This document shows, one piece after another, positions 8,235 through 17,167 of a stretch of DNA of 64,000 nucleotides. The translations under genes and the position numbers were made by a program. The DNA comes from Streptomyces caeruleatus. GTDB lineage: Bacteria; Actinomycetota; Actinomycetes; Streptomycetales; Streptomycetaceae. The DNA is taken from assembly GCF_001514235.1 (NCBI RefSeq), contig NZ_KQ948928.1:124001-188000 (forward strand). Reading direction: 5' to 3'. Position 1 is the first letter of the stretch. Each line of letters opens with the position of its first letter. Under the pieces are notes generated by a model. The model searched no databases, had not been told where the DNA came from, and worked only from the letters and a program-made list of their open reading frames with translations.

Positions 8235-8788
8235 CGCTGCCGGCTCCTCTGGTTCTGGTCGCTCGAGCGTTTGCGGTATCTGACGCGGACCATTGTGGAC
8301 CGCGGCACTGACAACCACCGACCAGGACCCGATGTTGGGCTCCGGCCCGGCGTCGGAGAAGTGTCGCCGACGCCCGGCCTCCCCCGCGACACAGGGGGCG
8401 GACGGAATCCGAACCGCCCTGGCCGTGGCCGCGCTTGCGAGCGGCGGCACCGAAGGCAAGCGCGCGCCGCGAGACCGTTCACTCGGCGGAGTGATCGCCG
8501 GGCACAGTCCCAGGTCGTGGGAGGGACGAGCCCGGATCGCAGGCCGCCGTGCCAGGTGGCGGCTGAGGAGAACAGACCCAGCCAGGGGCGCTCGCGACGA
8601 CCACGCCCGCGCCGCCGGGCCGCCGCACCGCCACTGCGACACCTGGCGTCCCCGGCTCGCCTTCGCCGCCGTACGGGCACGGCGTTCTGACCGGGAACTT
8701 CGCCGACCCCTCGGACGCTGCATACAGTGGCAGGAACTGAAGCCGAACTGCTCGGCACAACGCAGTGCACGCGACCGGAAGGACACCT
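8235..8788. other. Divergent intergenic region, parC / M16 peptidase
   Basis: About 550 nt, GC-rich, with overlapping long frames on both strands but no family-like protein. A possible peptidase promoter lies around 8689-8730, where GCATACAGT supplies a -10-like element. I see no repeat or RNA structure that I can name. Confidence 0.4.
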
Positions 8789-10150
8789 TTGCCCATGGGT
8801 CACACGGCCACACCGGAGGCACAATCCGGCGGCCTCACCGCGACGGAGCACCGCCTGGCCAACGGCCTGCGCGTGGTGCTCTCCGAGGACCACCTCACGC
8901 CGGTCGCCGCGGTCTGTCTCTGGTACGACGTCGGCTCCCGCCACGAGGTCAAGGGCCGTACCGGACTCGCCCACCTCTTCGAGCACCTGATGTTCCAGGG
9001 ATCGAACAGCGTGAAGGGCACGGGCCACTTCGAGCTCGTCCAGGGCGCGGGCGGCTCGCCGAACGGCACCACCAGCTTCGAGCGCACCAACTACTTCGAG
9101 ACCATGCCCGCCCACCAGCTGGAGCTCGCGCTGTGGCTGGAGGCCGACCGGATGGGCAGCCTCCTGGTGGCGCTCGACGAGGAGGGCCTGGAGAACCAGC
9201 GCGACGTCGTCAAGAACGAGCGCCGCCAGCGTTACGACAACGTCCCCTACGGCACGGCGTTCGAGAAGCTGACCGCCCTGTCGTACCCGGACGGTCACCC
9301 GTACCACCACACGCCGATCGGCTCGATGGCCGACCTGGACGCGGCCAGCCTGGAGGACGCCCGCGCGTTCTTCCGCACCTACTACGCGCCCAACAACGCC
9401 GTGCTGTCGATCGTCGGCGACATCGACCCGGAGCAGACCCTCGCCTGGGTCGAGAAGTACTTCGGCTCCATCCCGGGACACGACGGCAAGCCCGAGCCGC
9501 GCGACGGCTCGCTGCCCGAGATCATCGGCGAGCAGCTGCGCGAGGTCGTCGAGGAGAACGTCCCCGCCCGCGCGATGATGGCCGCCTACCGGCTCCCGCA
9601 GGACGGCACGCGCGAGTGCGACGCGGTCGACCTGGCGCTGACCGTCCTCGGCGGCGGCGAGTCCTCCCGCCTCTACAACCGGCTCGTCCGGCGCGACCGC
9701 ACGGCCGTAGCGGCCGGCTTCGGCCTTCTGCGGCTGGCCGGGGCGCCCTCCCTGGGCTGGCTGGACGTGAAGACCTCCGGCGATGTCGAGGTGCCCGTCA
9801 TCGAGGCGGCCGTCGACGAGGAGCTCGCCCGGTTCGCGGCGGACGGCCCCACCGCCGAGGAGATGGAGCGCGCGCAGGCCCAGCTGGAGCGCGAGTGGCT
9901 GGACCGGCTCGGCACCGTCGCGGGCCGCGCCGACGAACTGTGCCGCTACGCCGTCCTGTTCGGCGACCCGCAGCTCGCCTTCACCGCCGTACAGCGCGTC
10001 CTCGCCGTCACCGCCGAGGAGGTCCAGGCGGTCGCCAAGGCCCGTCTGCGTCCCGACAACCGCGCGGTGCTCGTGTACGAGCCGGTCGCCGACGAGGCCG
10101 AGGACGCGGAAGCCCCCGCCACCGACGAGAACGAGGAGTCGGCGCAGTGA
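8789..10150 (+). CDS. M16 family zinc metallopeptidase, catalytic subunit
   Basis: The protein (453 residues from TTG 8789) is a pitrilysin-like M16B peptidase. The inverted zinc motif H-L-F-E-H is near residue 64, with the distal Glu in a conserved E-N-Q-R-D-V-V-K-N-E-R-R segment about 80 residues later. The substrate-binding R/Y pair expected in the C-terminal half is not evident (R-R-D-R-T-A-V-A-A-G-F-G). TTG 8789 is preferred because AAGGA lies 5 nt upstream; ATG 8795 is the alternative. It overlaps the next gene by 4 nt. Family knowledge suggests the pair forms a heterodimer that degrades peptides or processes secreted ones. Confidence 0.88.
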   Translation: MPMGHTATPEAQSGGLTATEHRLANGLRVVLSEDHLTPVAAVCLWYDVGSRHEVKGRTGLAHLFEHLMFQGSNSVKGTGHFELVQGAGGSPNGTTSFERTNYFETMPAHQLELALWLEADRMGSLLVALDEEGLENQRDVVKNERRQRYDNVPYGTAFEKLTALSYPDGHPYHHTPIGSMADLDAASLEDARAFFRTYYAPNNAVLSIVGDIDPEQTLAWVEKYFGSIPGHDGKPEPRDGSLPEIIGEQLREVVEENVPARAMMAAYRLPQDGTRECDAVDLALTVLGGGESSRLYNRLVRRDRTAVAAGFGLLRLAGAPSLGWLDVKTSGDVEVPVIEAAVDEELARFAADGPTAEEMERAQAQLEREWLDRLGTVAGRADELCRYAVLFGDPQLAFTAVQRVLAVTAEEVQAVAKARLRPDNRAVLVYEPVADEAEDAEAPATDENEESAQ

Positions 10151-11535
10151 CCGAGCTCGCCAGCATGGAGTTCCACCCGCAGCCCCAGGCCGGCGCGGCC
10201 CGGCCCTGGGCGTTCCCGGCGCCCGAGCGCGGCGAGCTGGACAACGGCCTGACGGTCCTGCGCTGCCACCGCCCCGGCCAGCAGGTCGTCGCCGTCGAGG
10301 TGCTCCTGGACACGCCCCTGGACGCCGAGCCGAAGGGCCTGGACGGCATCGCCACGATCATGGCGCGCGCGTTCTCCGAGGGCACCGACAAGCACACCGC
10401 CGAGGAGTTCGCCGCCGAGCTGGAGCGCTGCGGCGCCACGCTCGACGCGTACGCCGACCACCCCGGCATCCGCGTCAGCCTCGAAGTGCCGGTGTCCCGT
10501 CTGCCGAAGGCGCTGGCGCTGCTCGCCGACGCGCTCAGGGCCCCCGCCTTCGACGACGCCGAGGTCGAGCGCCTGGTGCGCAACCGGCTCGACGAGATCC
10601 CGCACGAGCTGGCCAACCCCTCGCGCCGCGCCGCGAAGGAGCTCTCCAGGCAGCTGTTCCCGGCGAGCTCGCGCATGTCGCGCCCGCGCCAGGGCACCGA
10701 GGACACCGTCGCCGGCATCGACTCCGCGGCCGTACGCGCCTTCTACGAGCGGCACGTACGCCCCGCCACCTCGACCGTCGTGGTCGTCGGCGACCTCACC
10801 GGCGTCGACCTCGACGACCTGCTGGGCGACACCCTGGGCGCCTGGACCGGCTCTCCGGCCCAGCCCCGCCCGGTCCCGCCGGTGACCGCGGACGACACCG
10901 GCCGCGTCGTCATCGTGGACCGCCCCGGCGCCGTGCAGACGCAGCTGCTGATCGGCCGTATCGGCCCGGACCGGCACGACCGCGTGTGGCCCGCGCAGGT
11001 GCTCGGCACGTACTGCCTCGGCGGCACCCTCACCTCCCGCCTGGACAAGGTCCTGCGCGAGGAGAAGGGCTACACCTACGGTGTGCGCGCGTTCGGGCAG
11101 GTCATGCGCTCCGCCCCGGACGGGACGGGCGCGGCGATGCTCGCCATCAGCGGCTCCGTCGACACCCCGAACACCGGTCCGGCGCTGGACGACCTCTGGA
11201 AGGTCCTGCGCGGGGTCGCCGGCGAGGGGCTCACCGACGCCGAGCGGGACTTCGCCGTGCAGAACCTCGTCGGGGTGGCCCCGCTGAAGTACGAGACGGC
11301 CGCCTCCGTGGCGAACACACTGGCCGACCAGGTCGAGCAGCACCTGCCCGACGACTACCAGGCGAAGCTGTACCAGCAGCTCGCCGCGACCGGCACCGTC
11401 GAGGCCACCGCCGCGGCCGTGAGCGCCTTCCCGGTGGACCGGCTGGTGACGATCCTGGTCGGCGACGCGGCCGCGATCCGCGAGCCCGTCGAGGCCCTCG
11501 GCATCGGCGAAGTCACCGTCGTGACAGCCGAGTAG
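10147..11535 (+). CDS. M16 family peptidase-like protein, non-catalytic partner
   Basis: This 462-residue M16 protein starts at GTG 10147, which overlaps the stop of the catalytic subunit (GTGA). The HXXEH zinc motif is absent: the matching place reads M-A-R-A-F-S-E-G-T. The C-terminal half has the classical R/Y substrate-binding segment R-E-E-K-G-Y-T-Y-G-V that the first subunit lacks. M16B peptidases of this split type work as heterodimers, one partner giving zinc and the other the substrate pocket. Translational coupling fits a one-to-one complex. Confidence 0.88.
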   Translation: MTELASMEFHPQPQAGAARPWAFPAPERGELDNGLTVLRCHRPGQQVVAVEVLLDTPLDAEPKGLDGIATIMARAFSEGTDKHTAEEFAAELERCGATLDAYADHPGIRVSLEVPVSRLPKALALLADALRAPAFDDAEVERLVRNRLDEIPHELANPSRRAAKELSRQLFPASSRMSRPRQGTEDTVAGIDSAAVRAFYERHVRPATSTVVVVGDLTGVDLDDLLGDTLGAWTGSPAQPRPVPPVTADDTGRVVIVDRPGAVQTQLLIGRIGPDRHDRVWPAQVLGTYCLGGTLTSRLDKVLREEKGYTYGVRAFGQVMRSAPDGTGAAMLAISGSVDTPNTGPALDDLWKVLRGVAGEGLTDAERDFAVQNLVGVAPLKYETAASVANTLADQVEQHLPDDYQAKLYQQLAATGTVEATAAAVSAFPVDRLVTILVGDAAAIREPVEALGIGEVTVVTAE

Positions 11536-11573
11536 AAGGCGGCACCGCGCCGGACGACGGCACGTGCGCGTGA

Positions 11574-11607
11574 GGGGCCCTGGTGACTTCCAAGCCACCA
11601 GGGCCCC
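11574..11607 (+). terminator. Terminator after M16 operon
   Basis: GGGGCCCTGGTG and CACCAGGGCCCC form a perfect 12-bp stem with a 10-nt loop, followed by TTT, 38 nt after the M16 stop. Confidence 0.8.
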
Positions 11608-11712
11608 TTTATGCCCGAATTGAGAGAAAGGTTGCCTGTCTGGCCTGTGGGATGCGCTACAAAAGCCGCGATCCGTTTGGGGATTGAAAGTGGCGCCGCT
11701 TAGCGTCTTCCG

Positions 11713-11757
11713 GGCTGTCCGTCAGGCAGTGCGCCGCGCCCGCGGCACCGGACAGCC
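11713..11757 (+). other. Leader hairpin before the riboswitch
   Basis: GGCTGTCCG (11713-11721) pairs perfectly with CGGACAGCC (11749-11757) just 5' of the c-di-AMP aptamer. It may be part of an extended leader fold. Confidence 0.45.
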
Positions 11758-11900
11758 ATCGCCGAGTCCCCATACGGCGCGAGCCAGGGGAGCCGGGGAC
11801 CCACGTAGTCCCTGGGGTGAATCGGACGCCCGCGCAGCCGCGAGGGGGTCCGTAGGAGACCTTCCTGCTCCGAACCCGTCAGCTAACCCGGTAGGCGAGA
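11757..11900 (+). ncRNA. ydaO-type c-di-AMP riboswitch
   Basis: The leader of the M23 peptidase carries hallmark ydaO segments in order: GCCGAGTCCCC, GGGGAGCCGGGGACCC, GGGGTGAATC and CCGAACCCGTCAGCTAACCC, closed by a TCGCC/GGCGA outer stem. ydaO riboswitches bind cyclic di-AMP and in Streptomyces are known upstream of cell-wall hydrolase genes, where ligand binding lowers expression. The ends given are approximate; the aptamer finishes about 25 nt before the start codon. Confidence 0.9.
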
Positions 11901-11924
11901 AGGAAGGAAAGGATCAGCCACTAC

Positions 11925-12710
11925 ATGGCGTTCACCTGCGCCACCGGGAAGAACCGCGCCTCCGGGAAGCACCGTCGCCCCGGCCGGTTCGAACGCACCA
12001 CCGCCCGCGCGGCGGGCGTCGCCGCGCTCACCGCCACCGGCGTCATAGGCACCCTGGCCGCCCCTGCGCTCGCCGCCGAACCCGTCGTCGAGCAGACCGG
12101 CCTCATCCCCGTCATCAGCGTCGACGACACGCTCGCCGACCAGATCGATGCCCAGGCCGCCGCCCAGAAGCAGGCCGCCCAGGAGGCCGCGGCCCGCAAG
12201 CAGGCCGCCGAGGAGGCCGCGCGCAAGAAGGCGGCCGAGAAGGCCAAGCAGGAGCGCGAGGCCAAGGAGCGCGCCGCCCGTGAGGCCGAGCGCAAGCGCC
12301 TGCTGTCCTATGTCGCCCCGATCTTCGGCTCCTACGTCTCCACGGGCTACAAGGCCGGCGGCGCCGTCTGGTCCTCCGGCAGCCACACCGGCGTCGACTT
12401 CCACGCCGCCAGCGGCACCTCCGTCCACGCGGTCGGCTCCGGCACCGTCGTGGAGGCCGGCTGGGGCGGGTCGTACGGCAACAACATCGTGATCAAGATG
12501 AACGACGGTACGTACACCCAGTACGGCCACCTGTCGTCCATAGGCGTCTCGGTCGGCCAGACCGTCACGCCGGGCCAGCAGATCGGCCTGTCCGGCGCCA
12601 CCGGCAACGTCACCGGACCGCACCTGCACTTCGAGGCCCGTACGACCGCCGAGTACGGCTCGGACATCGACCCCGTCGCCTACCTCCGCTCGCACGGCGT
12701 GAACGTCTGA
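11925..12710 (+). CDS. Secreted M23 (LytM) peptidoglycan endopeptidase
   Basis: A 261-residue protein with an N-terminal export signal (basic start, hydrophobic stretch, A-L-A cleavage site near residue 50), an Ala/Lys/Glu-rich coiled coil (about residues 73-125) and a C-terminal LytM domain. Zinc ligands His154 and Asp158 (H-T-G-V-D-F-H), His202, and His233/His235 in H-L-H-F-E are all present, so it should be active. It cuts peptide bridges of peptidoglycan outside the cell. The upstream c-di-AMP riboswitch ties it to osmotic or wall homeostasis. The ATG at 11925 follows a GAAGGAAAGGA ribosome-binding stretch. Confidence 0.92.
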   Translation: MAFTCATGKNRASGKHRRPGRFERTTARAAGVAALTATGVIGTLAAPALAAEPVVEQTGLIPVISVDDTLADQIDAQAAAQKQAAQEAAARKQAAEEAARKKAAEKAKQEREAKERAAREAERKRLLSYVAPIFGSYVSTGYKAGGAVWSSGSHTGVDFHAASGTSVHAVGSGTVVEAGWGGSYGNNIVIKMNDGTYTQYGHLSSIGVSVGQTVTPGQQIGLSGATGNVTGPHLHFEARTTAEYGSDIDPVAYLRSHGVNV

Positions 12711-12755
12711 CGCCTCCCGCGCCCCACCCGAAGCTCCGCTTCCCGTAGCTTCCCG

Positions 12756-12781
12756 AAGCCCCGGCTCCCGAGCCGGGGCTT
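12756..12781 (+). terminator. Terminator after M23 peptidase
   Basis: AAGCCCCGGCTC and GAGCCGGGGCTT form a perfect 12-bp stem with a 2-nt loop, followed by TCGGCGTTT. Confidence 0.75.
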
Positions 12782-12922
12782 TCGGCGTTTCCCGGACGAT
12801 CGGCTGACCAAAAAATATCCATGGATTCCGGCCCGCCGTCGGAAATTCCGGCCGGTTGCAATAGAGTCACTGAACACACGTCATTCGTCGACGTTTCACG
12901 GGGATTAAGGCGGAGGTCGGTC

Positions 12923-13618
12923 ATGCGTATTCCGGCGCACTCGGTATGCACCGCGATCCGGGACGACATCGTCGCCGGCGTCTACGAGCGCGGCGGCCGG
13001 CTCACCGAGGAACTGCTCGCACGCCGCTACGGCGTCTCCCGCGTCCCCGTGCGGGAGGCCCTGCGCACCCTGGAGGCGGAGGGGTTCGTGGTGACCCGGC
13101 GGCACGCGGGCGCGTGCGTCGCCGAACCGACCGAGCAGGAGGCCGCCGACCTGCTGGAGATGCGCACGCTGCTGGAGCCGCTCGGCGCCGCCCGGGCCGC
13201 CCAGCGCCGCACCGAGGCCCATCTGAAGGTCCTGCGCGGCCTAGTCAGGCTGGGCCAGGAGCGGGCCAGGCGGGGCAACAGCGAGGATCTGCGCTCACTG
13301 GGCGGCTGGTTCCACGAGACGCTGGCCCAGGCCTCCGGCAGCCCCGCGCTGGCCTCGATGCTGACCCAGCTGCGCCACAAGATCGCCTGGATGTACTCGG
13401 TGGAGGCGCCGGTCAACCCGGTGGAGTCCTGGACCGAGCACGGCGCGATCGTGGACGCGGTGGCGCGCGGCGACGGTGAGCGCGCCCGGGGCGTCACGGC
13501 CCTGCACGCCGAGCGCGCGATGAGCGCGCACCGGCTGCGGTTCGGCTCCGGCGGTGATCGCGCCGAGCGTGTGAGGAATTCGCAACATCCCGTAAACATG
13601 CCGAGCCTGCGGCATTAA
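12923..13618 (+). CDS. GntR/FadR-family transcriptional regulator
   Basis: A 231-residue regulator with an N-terminal winged helix (E-L-L-A-R-R-Y-G-V-S-R-V-P-V-R-E-A-L-R-T-L) and a C-terminal all-helical FCD ligand domain. ATG 12923 is chosen because GGAGGT lies 5 nt upstream; the open frame continues to 12821 without a signal. The 5' flank (12810-12900) is AT-rich and contains the imperfect repeat TTCCGGC...GGAAATTCCGGC, a possible autoregulatory site. Effector and targets are unknown. It converges on HPr, so control of ptsH is not obvious from layout. Confidence 0.85.
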   Translation: MRIPAHSVCTAIRDDIVAGVYERGGRLTEELLARRYGVSRVPVREALRTLEAEGFVVTRRHAGACVAEPTEQEAADLLEMRTLLEPLGAARAAQRRTEAHLKVLRGLVRLGQERARRGNSEDLRSLGGWFHETLAQASGSPALASMLTQLRHKIAWMYSVEAPVNPVESWTEHGAIVDAVARGDGERARGVTALHAERAMSAHRLRFGSGGDRAERVRNSQHPVNMPSLRH

Positions 13619-13741
13619 CACGGGCGCCGTATACAAAGAGGAGATATTCGGCGGCGGTGTATTTCCGCTGCCCTTTTCAGGTGTGCCGTCAATTCTTCCG
13701 GTCGCCCGTACCCGGAAATGCCGCCCCCTGCCCGAAACAGC

Positions 13742-13776
13742 GAAGCCGCGCCCGCCGAAAAGGCGGACGCGGCTTC
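13742..13776. terminator. Bidirectional terminator between GntR and HPr genes
   Basis: GAAGCCGCGCCCGCC and GGCGGACGCGGCTTC form a 15-bp stem with one mismatch and a 5-nt A-rich loop, between convergent genes. Confidence 0.75.
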
Positions 13777-13808
13777 ACCGTTTCGCTATGGAGTCCCGCT
13801 CAGGTCCT

Positions 13809-14090
13809 TCAGACCGTCTCGGGCAGCTCCTCGAGACCCTCGGAGACCAGCTTCGCCAGACGGTCGAGGGCGGCGTCCGCACCCTCGGCGTCGGAGGCGA
13901 GGACGATCTCCTCGCCGCCCTGGGCGCCCAGGCCCAGCACGGCCAGCATGGAGGCCGCGTTGACGGGGTTGCCGTCGGCCTTGGCGATCGTCACCGGGAT
14001 ACCTGCGGCCGTGGCGGCCCGGACGAAGATGGAAGCGGGGCGGGCGTGAAGGCCCTCGGCCCAGCCGACGTTGACGCGGCGCTCAGCCAT
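13809..14090 (-). CDS. ptsH: Phosphocarrier protein HPr
   Basis: A complete 93-residue HPr. The phosphorylatable His15 lies in G-L-H-A-R-P-A-S, and the regulatory serine region (N-A-A-S-M-L-A-V-L-G) is present near residue 47. HPr passes phosphate from enzyme I to the sugar-specific enzyme II proteins of the phosphotransferase system in the cytoplasm. ATG 14090 is the only sensible start. It stands alone here, as in other Streptomyces, with enzyme I elsewhere. Confidence 0.95.
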   Translation of the reverse strand: MAERRVNVGWAEGLHARPASIFVRAATAAGIPVTIAKADGNPVNAASMLAVLGLGAQGGEEIVLASDAEGADAALDRLAKLVSEGLEELPETV

Positions 14091-14268
14091 GTGATGCTGC
14101 CCTTCGGTGTTCAGGGTTGTCTAGACCAGTTTCCCACACCCGTGAAGCATGCCGGGAGGGACAGAACGTCCCTCCCGAGGTGACCGTCGGGTCGCGGCCT
14201 CGACCCGACATACGTCCTCCACAGACTGCCTCGCGCCGTTGTCGTACGCGAGCCGTACTCTGGGCCCC

Positions 14269-17115
14269 ATGCAGAGCGCCTCGGACCGGCACGAGTACCC
14301 CGCCCACTGGGAAGCCGACGTGGTGCTGCGCGACGGCGGCACCGCACGCATCCGCCCCATCACCGTTGATGACGCCGAGCGTCTGGTCAGCTTCTACGAG
14401 CAGGTGTCGGACGAGTCGAAGTACTACCGCTTCTTCGCGCCCTACCCGCGACTGTCCGCGAAGGACGTCCACCGCTTCACGCACCACGACTTTGTGGACC
14501 GGGTGGGACTCGCGGCCACGGTGGGCGGCGAGTTCATCGCCACCGTACGCTACGACCGGATCGGCGCCGACGGAATGCCCGCGTCCGCACCCGCCGACGA
14601 GGCCGAGGTCGCCTTCCTCGTCCAGGACGCCCACCAGGGCCGTGGCGTCGCCTCCGCGCTGCTCGAACACATCGGCGCCGTCGCCCGCGAGCGCGACATC
14701 CGCCGCTTCGCCGCCGAGGTGCTGCCCGCCAACAGCAAGATGATCAAGGTGTTCACGGACGCCGGGTACACCCAGAAGCGCAGCTTCGAGGACGGTGTCG
14801 TACGCCTGGAGTTCGACCTGGAGCCGACGGACCGCTCGCTCGCCGTGCAGTACGCGCGCGAGCAGCGCGCCGAGGCCCGGTCCGTACGCCGTCTGCTGGT
14901 GCCCGGCTCGGTAGCCGTCATCGGCGTAGGCCGCGCCGCCGGCGGGGTGGGCCGCAGCGTCCTCGGCAACATCAGGGACGCGGGATTCACGGGACGGCTG
15001 TACGCGGTGAACAGGGCGTTCCCGGAGGACCTCAAGGAGGTCGACGGCGTCCCCGCGCACCGCTCGATGCGGGACATCGACGAGCAGGTCGACCTCGCGG
15101 TGGTCGCCGTACCCGCCGAGTACGTCCCCGACGTGGTCACCGAGTGCGGTGAGCACGGCGTGCAGGGGCTGGTCGTGCTCTCCGCCGGGTACGCCGAGAG
15201 CGGGCCGGACGGCCGGGAGAGGCAGCGCGAACTCGTCCGGCACGCACGCGCGTACGGCATGCGCATCATCGGTCCGAACGCCTTCGGGATCATCAACACC
15301 TCCGCCGACGTACGACTGAACGCCTCCCTGGCGCCCGAGATGCCCCGCCCGGGCCGGATCGGCCTGTTCGCCCAGTCCGGCGCGATCGGCATCGCCCTGC
15401 TGTCCCGCCTGCACCGGCGGGGCGGTGGCGTGACCGGAGTCACAGGCGTGTCGACCCTGGTCTCGTCCGGCAACCGCGCCGACGTGTCCGGCAACGACGT
15501 CCTGCAGTACTGGTACGACGACCCGCACACCGACGTCGTGCTGATGTACCTGGAGTCCATCGGCAACCCCCGCAAGTTCACCCGCCTCGCCCGGCGCACG
15601 GCCGCTGCCAAGCCGCTGGTCGTGGTCCAGGGCGCACGGCACGGCGGCGCGGCGCCCCAGGGTCACGCCGTACGGGCCACCCGGCTGCCGCACGCCACGG
15701 TGTCCGCGCTGCTGCGGCAGGCCGGCGTGATCCGGGTGGACACGATCACCGAACTCGTGGACGCGGGGCTGCTGCTCGCCCGCCAGCCGCTGCCGGCCGG
15801 CCCGCGCGTGGCGATCCTCGGGAACTCCGAGTCGCTGGGCCTGCTGACCTACGACGCCTGCCTCTCCGAAGGGCTGCGGCCGTTGCCGCCGCTGGATCTG
15901 ACGACCGGCGCGTCAGCTGCCGACTTCCACGAGGCGCTGTCGCACGCGTTGGCCGCCGAGACCTGCGACGCGGTCGTCGTCACCGCCATCCCGGCGATCG
16001 GGGGCGCCTCGACCGGCGACGCGGAGCTGGCGGAGGCGCTGCGCTCGGCGGCCGAGCGGGTACCGGGGAAGCCGGTGCTGGTGGTGCACGTGGAGCTCGG
16101 CGGGCTCGCGGAGGCACTGTCGGCCGCGGCGAGCACCGCACCGCAGGCGGCCACCACGACGTCCGGCATCGCGAACCGCGCCCACCCGTTCCGCCCCCTG
16201 GACTTCCCGGCCGACCCCCCGCCCGCCCCGTCCGGCACAGCGGACGACGCCCCCCGCCTCATCCCCGCCTATCCCGCCGCCGAGCGAGCCGTCCGCGCCC
16301 TCGCCGAAGCCGTCAAGTACTCCCAGTGGCGGCGCGACGCGGCCGACCCCGGCCGGGTGCCCGAGTACGACGACATCGACGAGAAGGGCGCCGCCCGGCT
16401 GATCGGCGGGCTCCTCGCGCGCGGGCAGGGGCTCACGCTCGGCATGGACGAGACCGCCGACCTGCTCGGCAAGTACGGCATCCAGGTCCACTGCGCCCTG
16501 CACGCCCCCACCCCCGACACCGCCGCCGACGCCGCCCACACCCTCGGCTACCCCGTCGCCCTCAAGGCCACCGCCCCCCATCTGCGGCACCGCGCCGACC
16601 TCGGTGGCGTACGGCTCGATCTCGCGGACGAGGAGCAACTGCGGCGGGCGTACGCCGAGTTGACCGACCTGTTCGGCAAGCCGGAGGAGCTGAGGCCGGT
16701 CGTGCAGAGCATGGCGCCGCGCGGCGTCGACACCGTCGTACGGGCCGTGATCGACCCGGCCGCCGGTGCCGTGCTGTCCTTCGGGCTCGCCGGGGCCGCC
16801 TCACAGCTGCTCGGCGACATGGCGCACCGGCTCATCCCGGTCACCGACCGCGAGGCCACCTCGATCATCCGCTCGATCCGGACGGCACCGCTCCTGTTCG
16901 GCTGGCGCGGCTCAAAGCCCGTGGACACCCCTGCCCTGGAGGATCTGCTGCTGAGGATGTCGCGGCTGGTCGACGACCACCCCGAGGTCGTCGCGGTCAC
17001 CCTGGAGCCGGTCGTCGTCGCCACTCACGGTCTGAGCGTGCTCGGCGCCTCCGTACGCCTGGCCCCGCCGCCCGCCCGCGACGACCTCGGACCGAGGACC
17101 CTGCCCACGTACTGA
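14269..17115 (+). CDS. Pat-like protein lysine acetyltransferase with NDP-forming acyl-CoA synthetase domain
   Basis: This 948-residue protein has an N-terminal GNAT domain (about residues 20-185; acetyl-CoA site near Q-G-R-G-V-A-S), then CoA-binding and succinyl-CoA-ligase-like domains (about 200-640, G-S-V-A-V-I-G-V) and a C-terminal ATP-grasp-like domain (about 720-940). The order is inverted relative to E. coli PatZ and matches the Streptomyces Pat type. Such enzymes acetylate lysines of metabolic enzymes, notably acetyl-CoA synthetase. I do not see the S-H-T-G motif that carries the phospho-histidine of true ADP-forming synthetases, so that half is probably regulatory. ATG 14269 is chosen because the GNAT domain starts shortly after. 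Confidence 0.85.
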   Translation: MQSASDRHEYPAHWEADVVLRDGGTARIRPITVDDAERLVSFYEQVSDESKYYRFFAPYPRLSAKDVHRFTHHDFVDRVGLAATVGGEFIATVRYDRIGADGMPASAPADEAEVAFLVQDAHQGRGVASALLEHIGAVARERDIRRFAAEVLPANSKMIKVFTDAGYTQKRSFEDGVVRLEFDLEPTDRSLAVQYAREQRAEARSVRRLLVPGSVAVIGVGRAAGGVGRSVLGNIRDAGFTGRLYAVNRAFPEDLKEVDGVPAHRSMRDIDEQVDLAVVAVPAEYVPDVVTECGEHGVQGLVVLSAGYAESGPDGRERQRELVRHARAYGMRIIGPNAFGIINTSADVRLNASLAPEMPRPGRIGLFAQSGAIGIALLSRLHRRGGGVTGVTGVSTLVSSGNRADVSGNDVLQYWYDDPHTDVVLMYLESIGNPRKFTRLARRTAAAKPLVVVQGARHGGAAPQGHAVRATRLPHATVSALLRQAGVIRVDTITELVDAGLLLARQPLPAGPRVAILGNSESLGLLTYDACLSEGLRPLPPLDLTTGASAADFHEALSHALAAETCDAVVVTAIPAIGGASTGDAELAEALRSAAERVPGKPVLVVHVELGGLAEALSAAASTAPQAATTTSGIANRAHPFRPLDFPADPPPAPSGTADDAPRLIPAYPAAERAVRALAEAVKYSQWRRDAADPGRVPEYDDIDEKGAARLIGGLLARGQGLTLGMDETADLLGKYGIQVHCALHAPTPDTAADAAHTLGYPVALKATAPHLRHRADLGGVRLDLADEEQLRRAYAELTDLFGKPEELRPVVQSMAPRGVDTVVRAVIDPAAGAVLSFGLAGAASQLLGDMAHRLIPVTDREATSIIRSIRTAPLLFGWRGSKPVDTPALEDLLLRMSRLVDDHPEVVAVTLEPVVVATHGLSVLGASVRLAPPPARDDLGPRTLPTY

Positions 17116-17167
17116 GACCGCCCTGAGCGGTGCCTCGCAGTCAGTGCGCCCCCGTAGGATGGGCGTC

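Noticed and set aside
6588..8690. 700-codon plus-strand open frame
   Set aside because: It is antisense to parC with no family-like segment and an Arg/Leu/Asp-rich composition; parC on the other strand has all motifs.
8479..8796. 105-codon minus-strand frame in the parC/M16 spacer
   Set aside because: No ribosome site, Pro/Gly-rich translation with no recognisable domain, and it overlaps the M16 start region.
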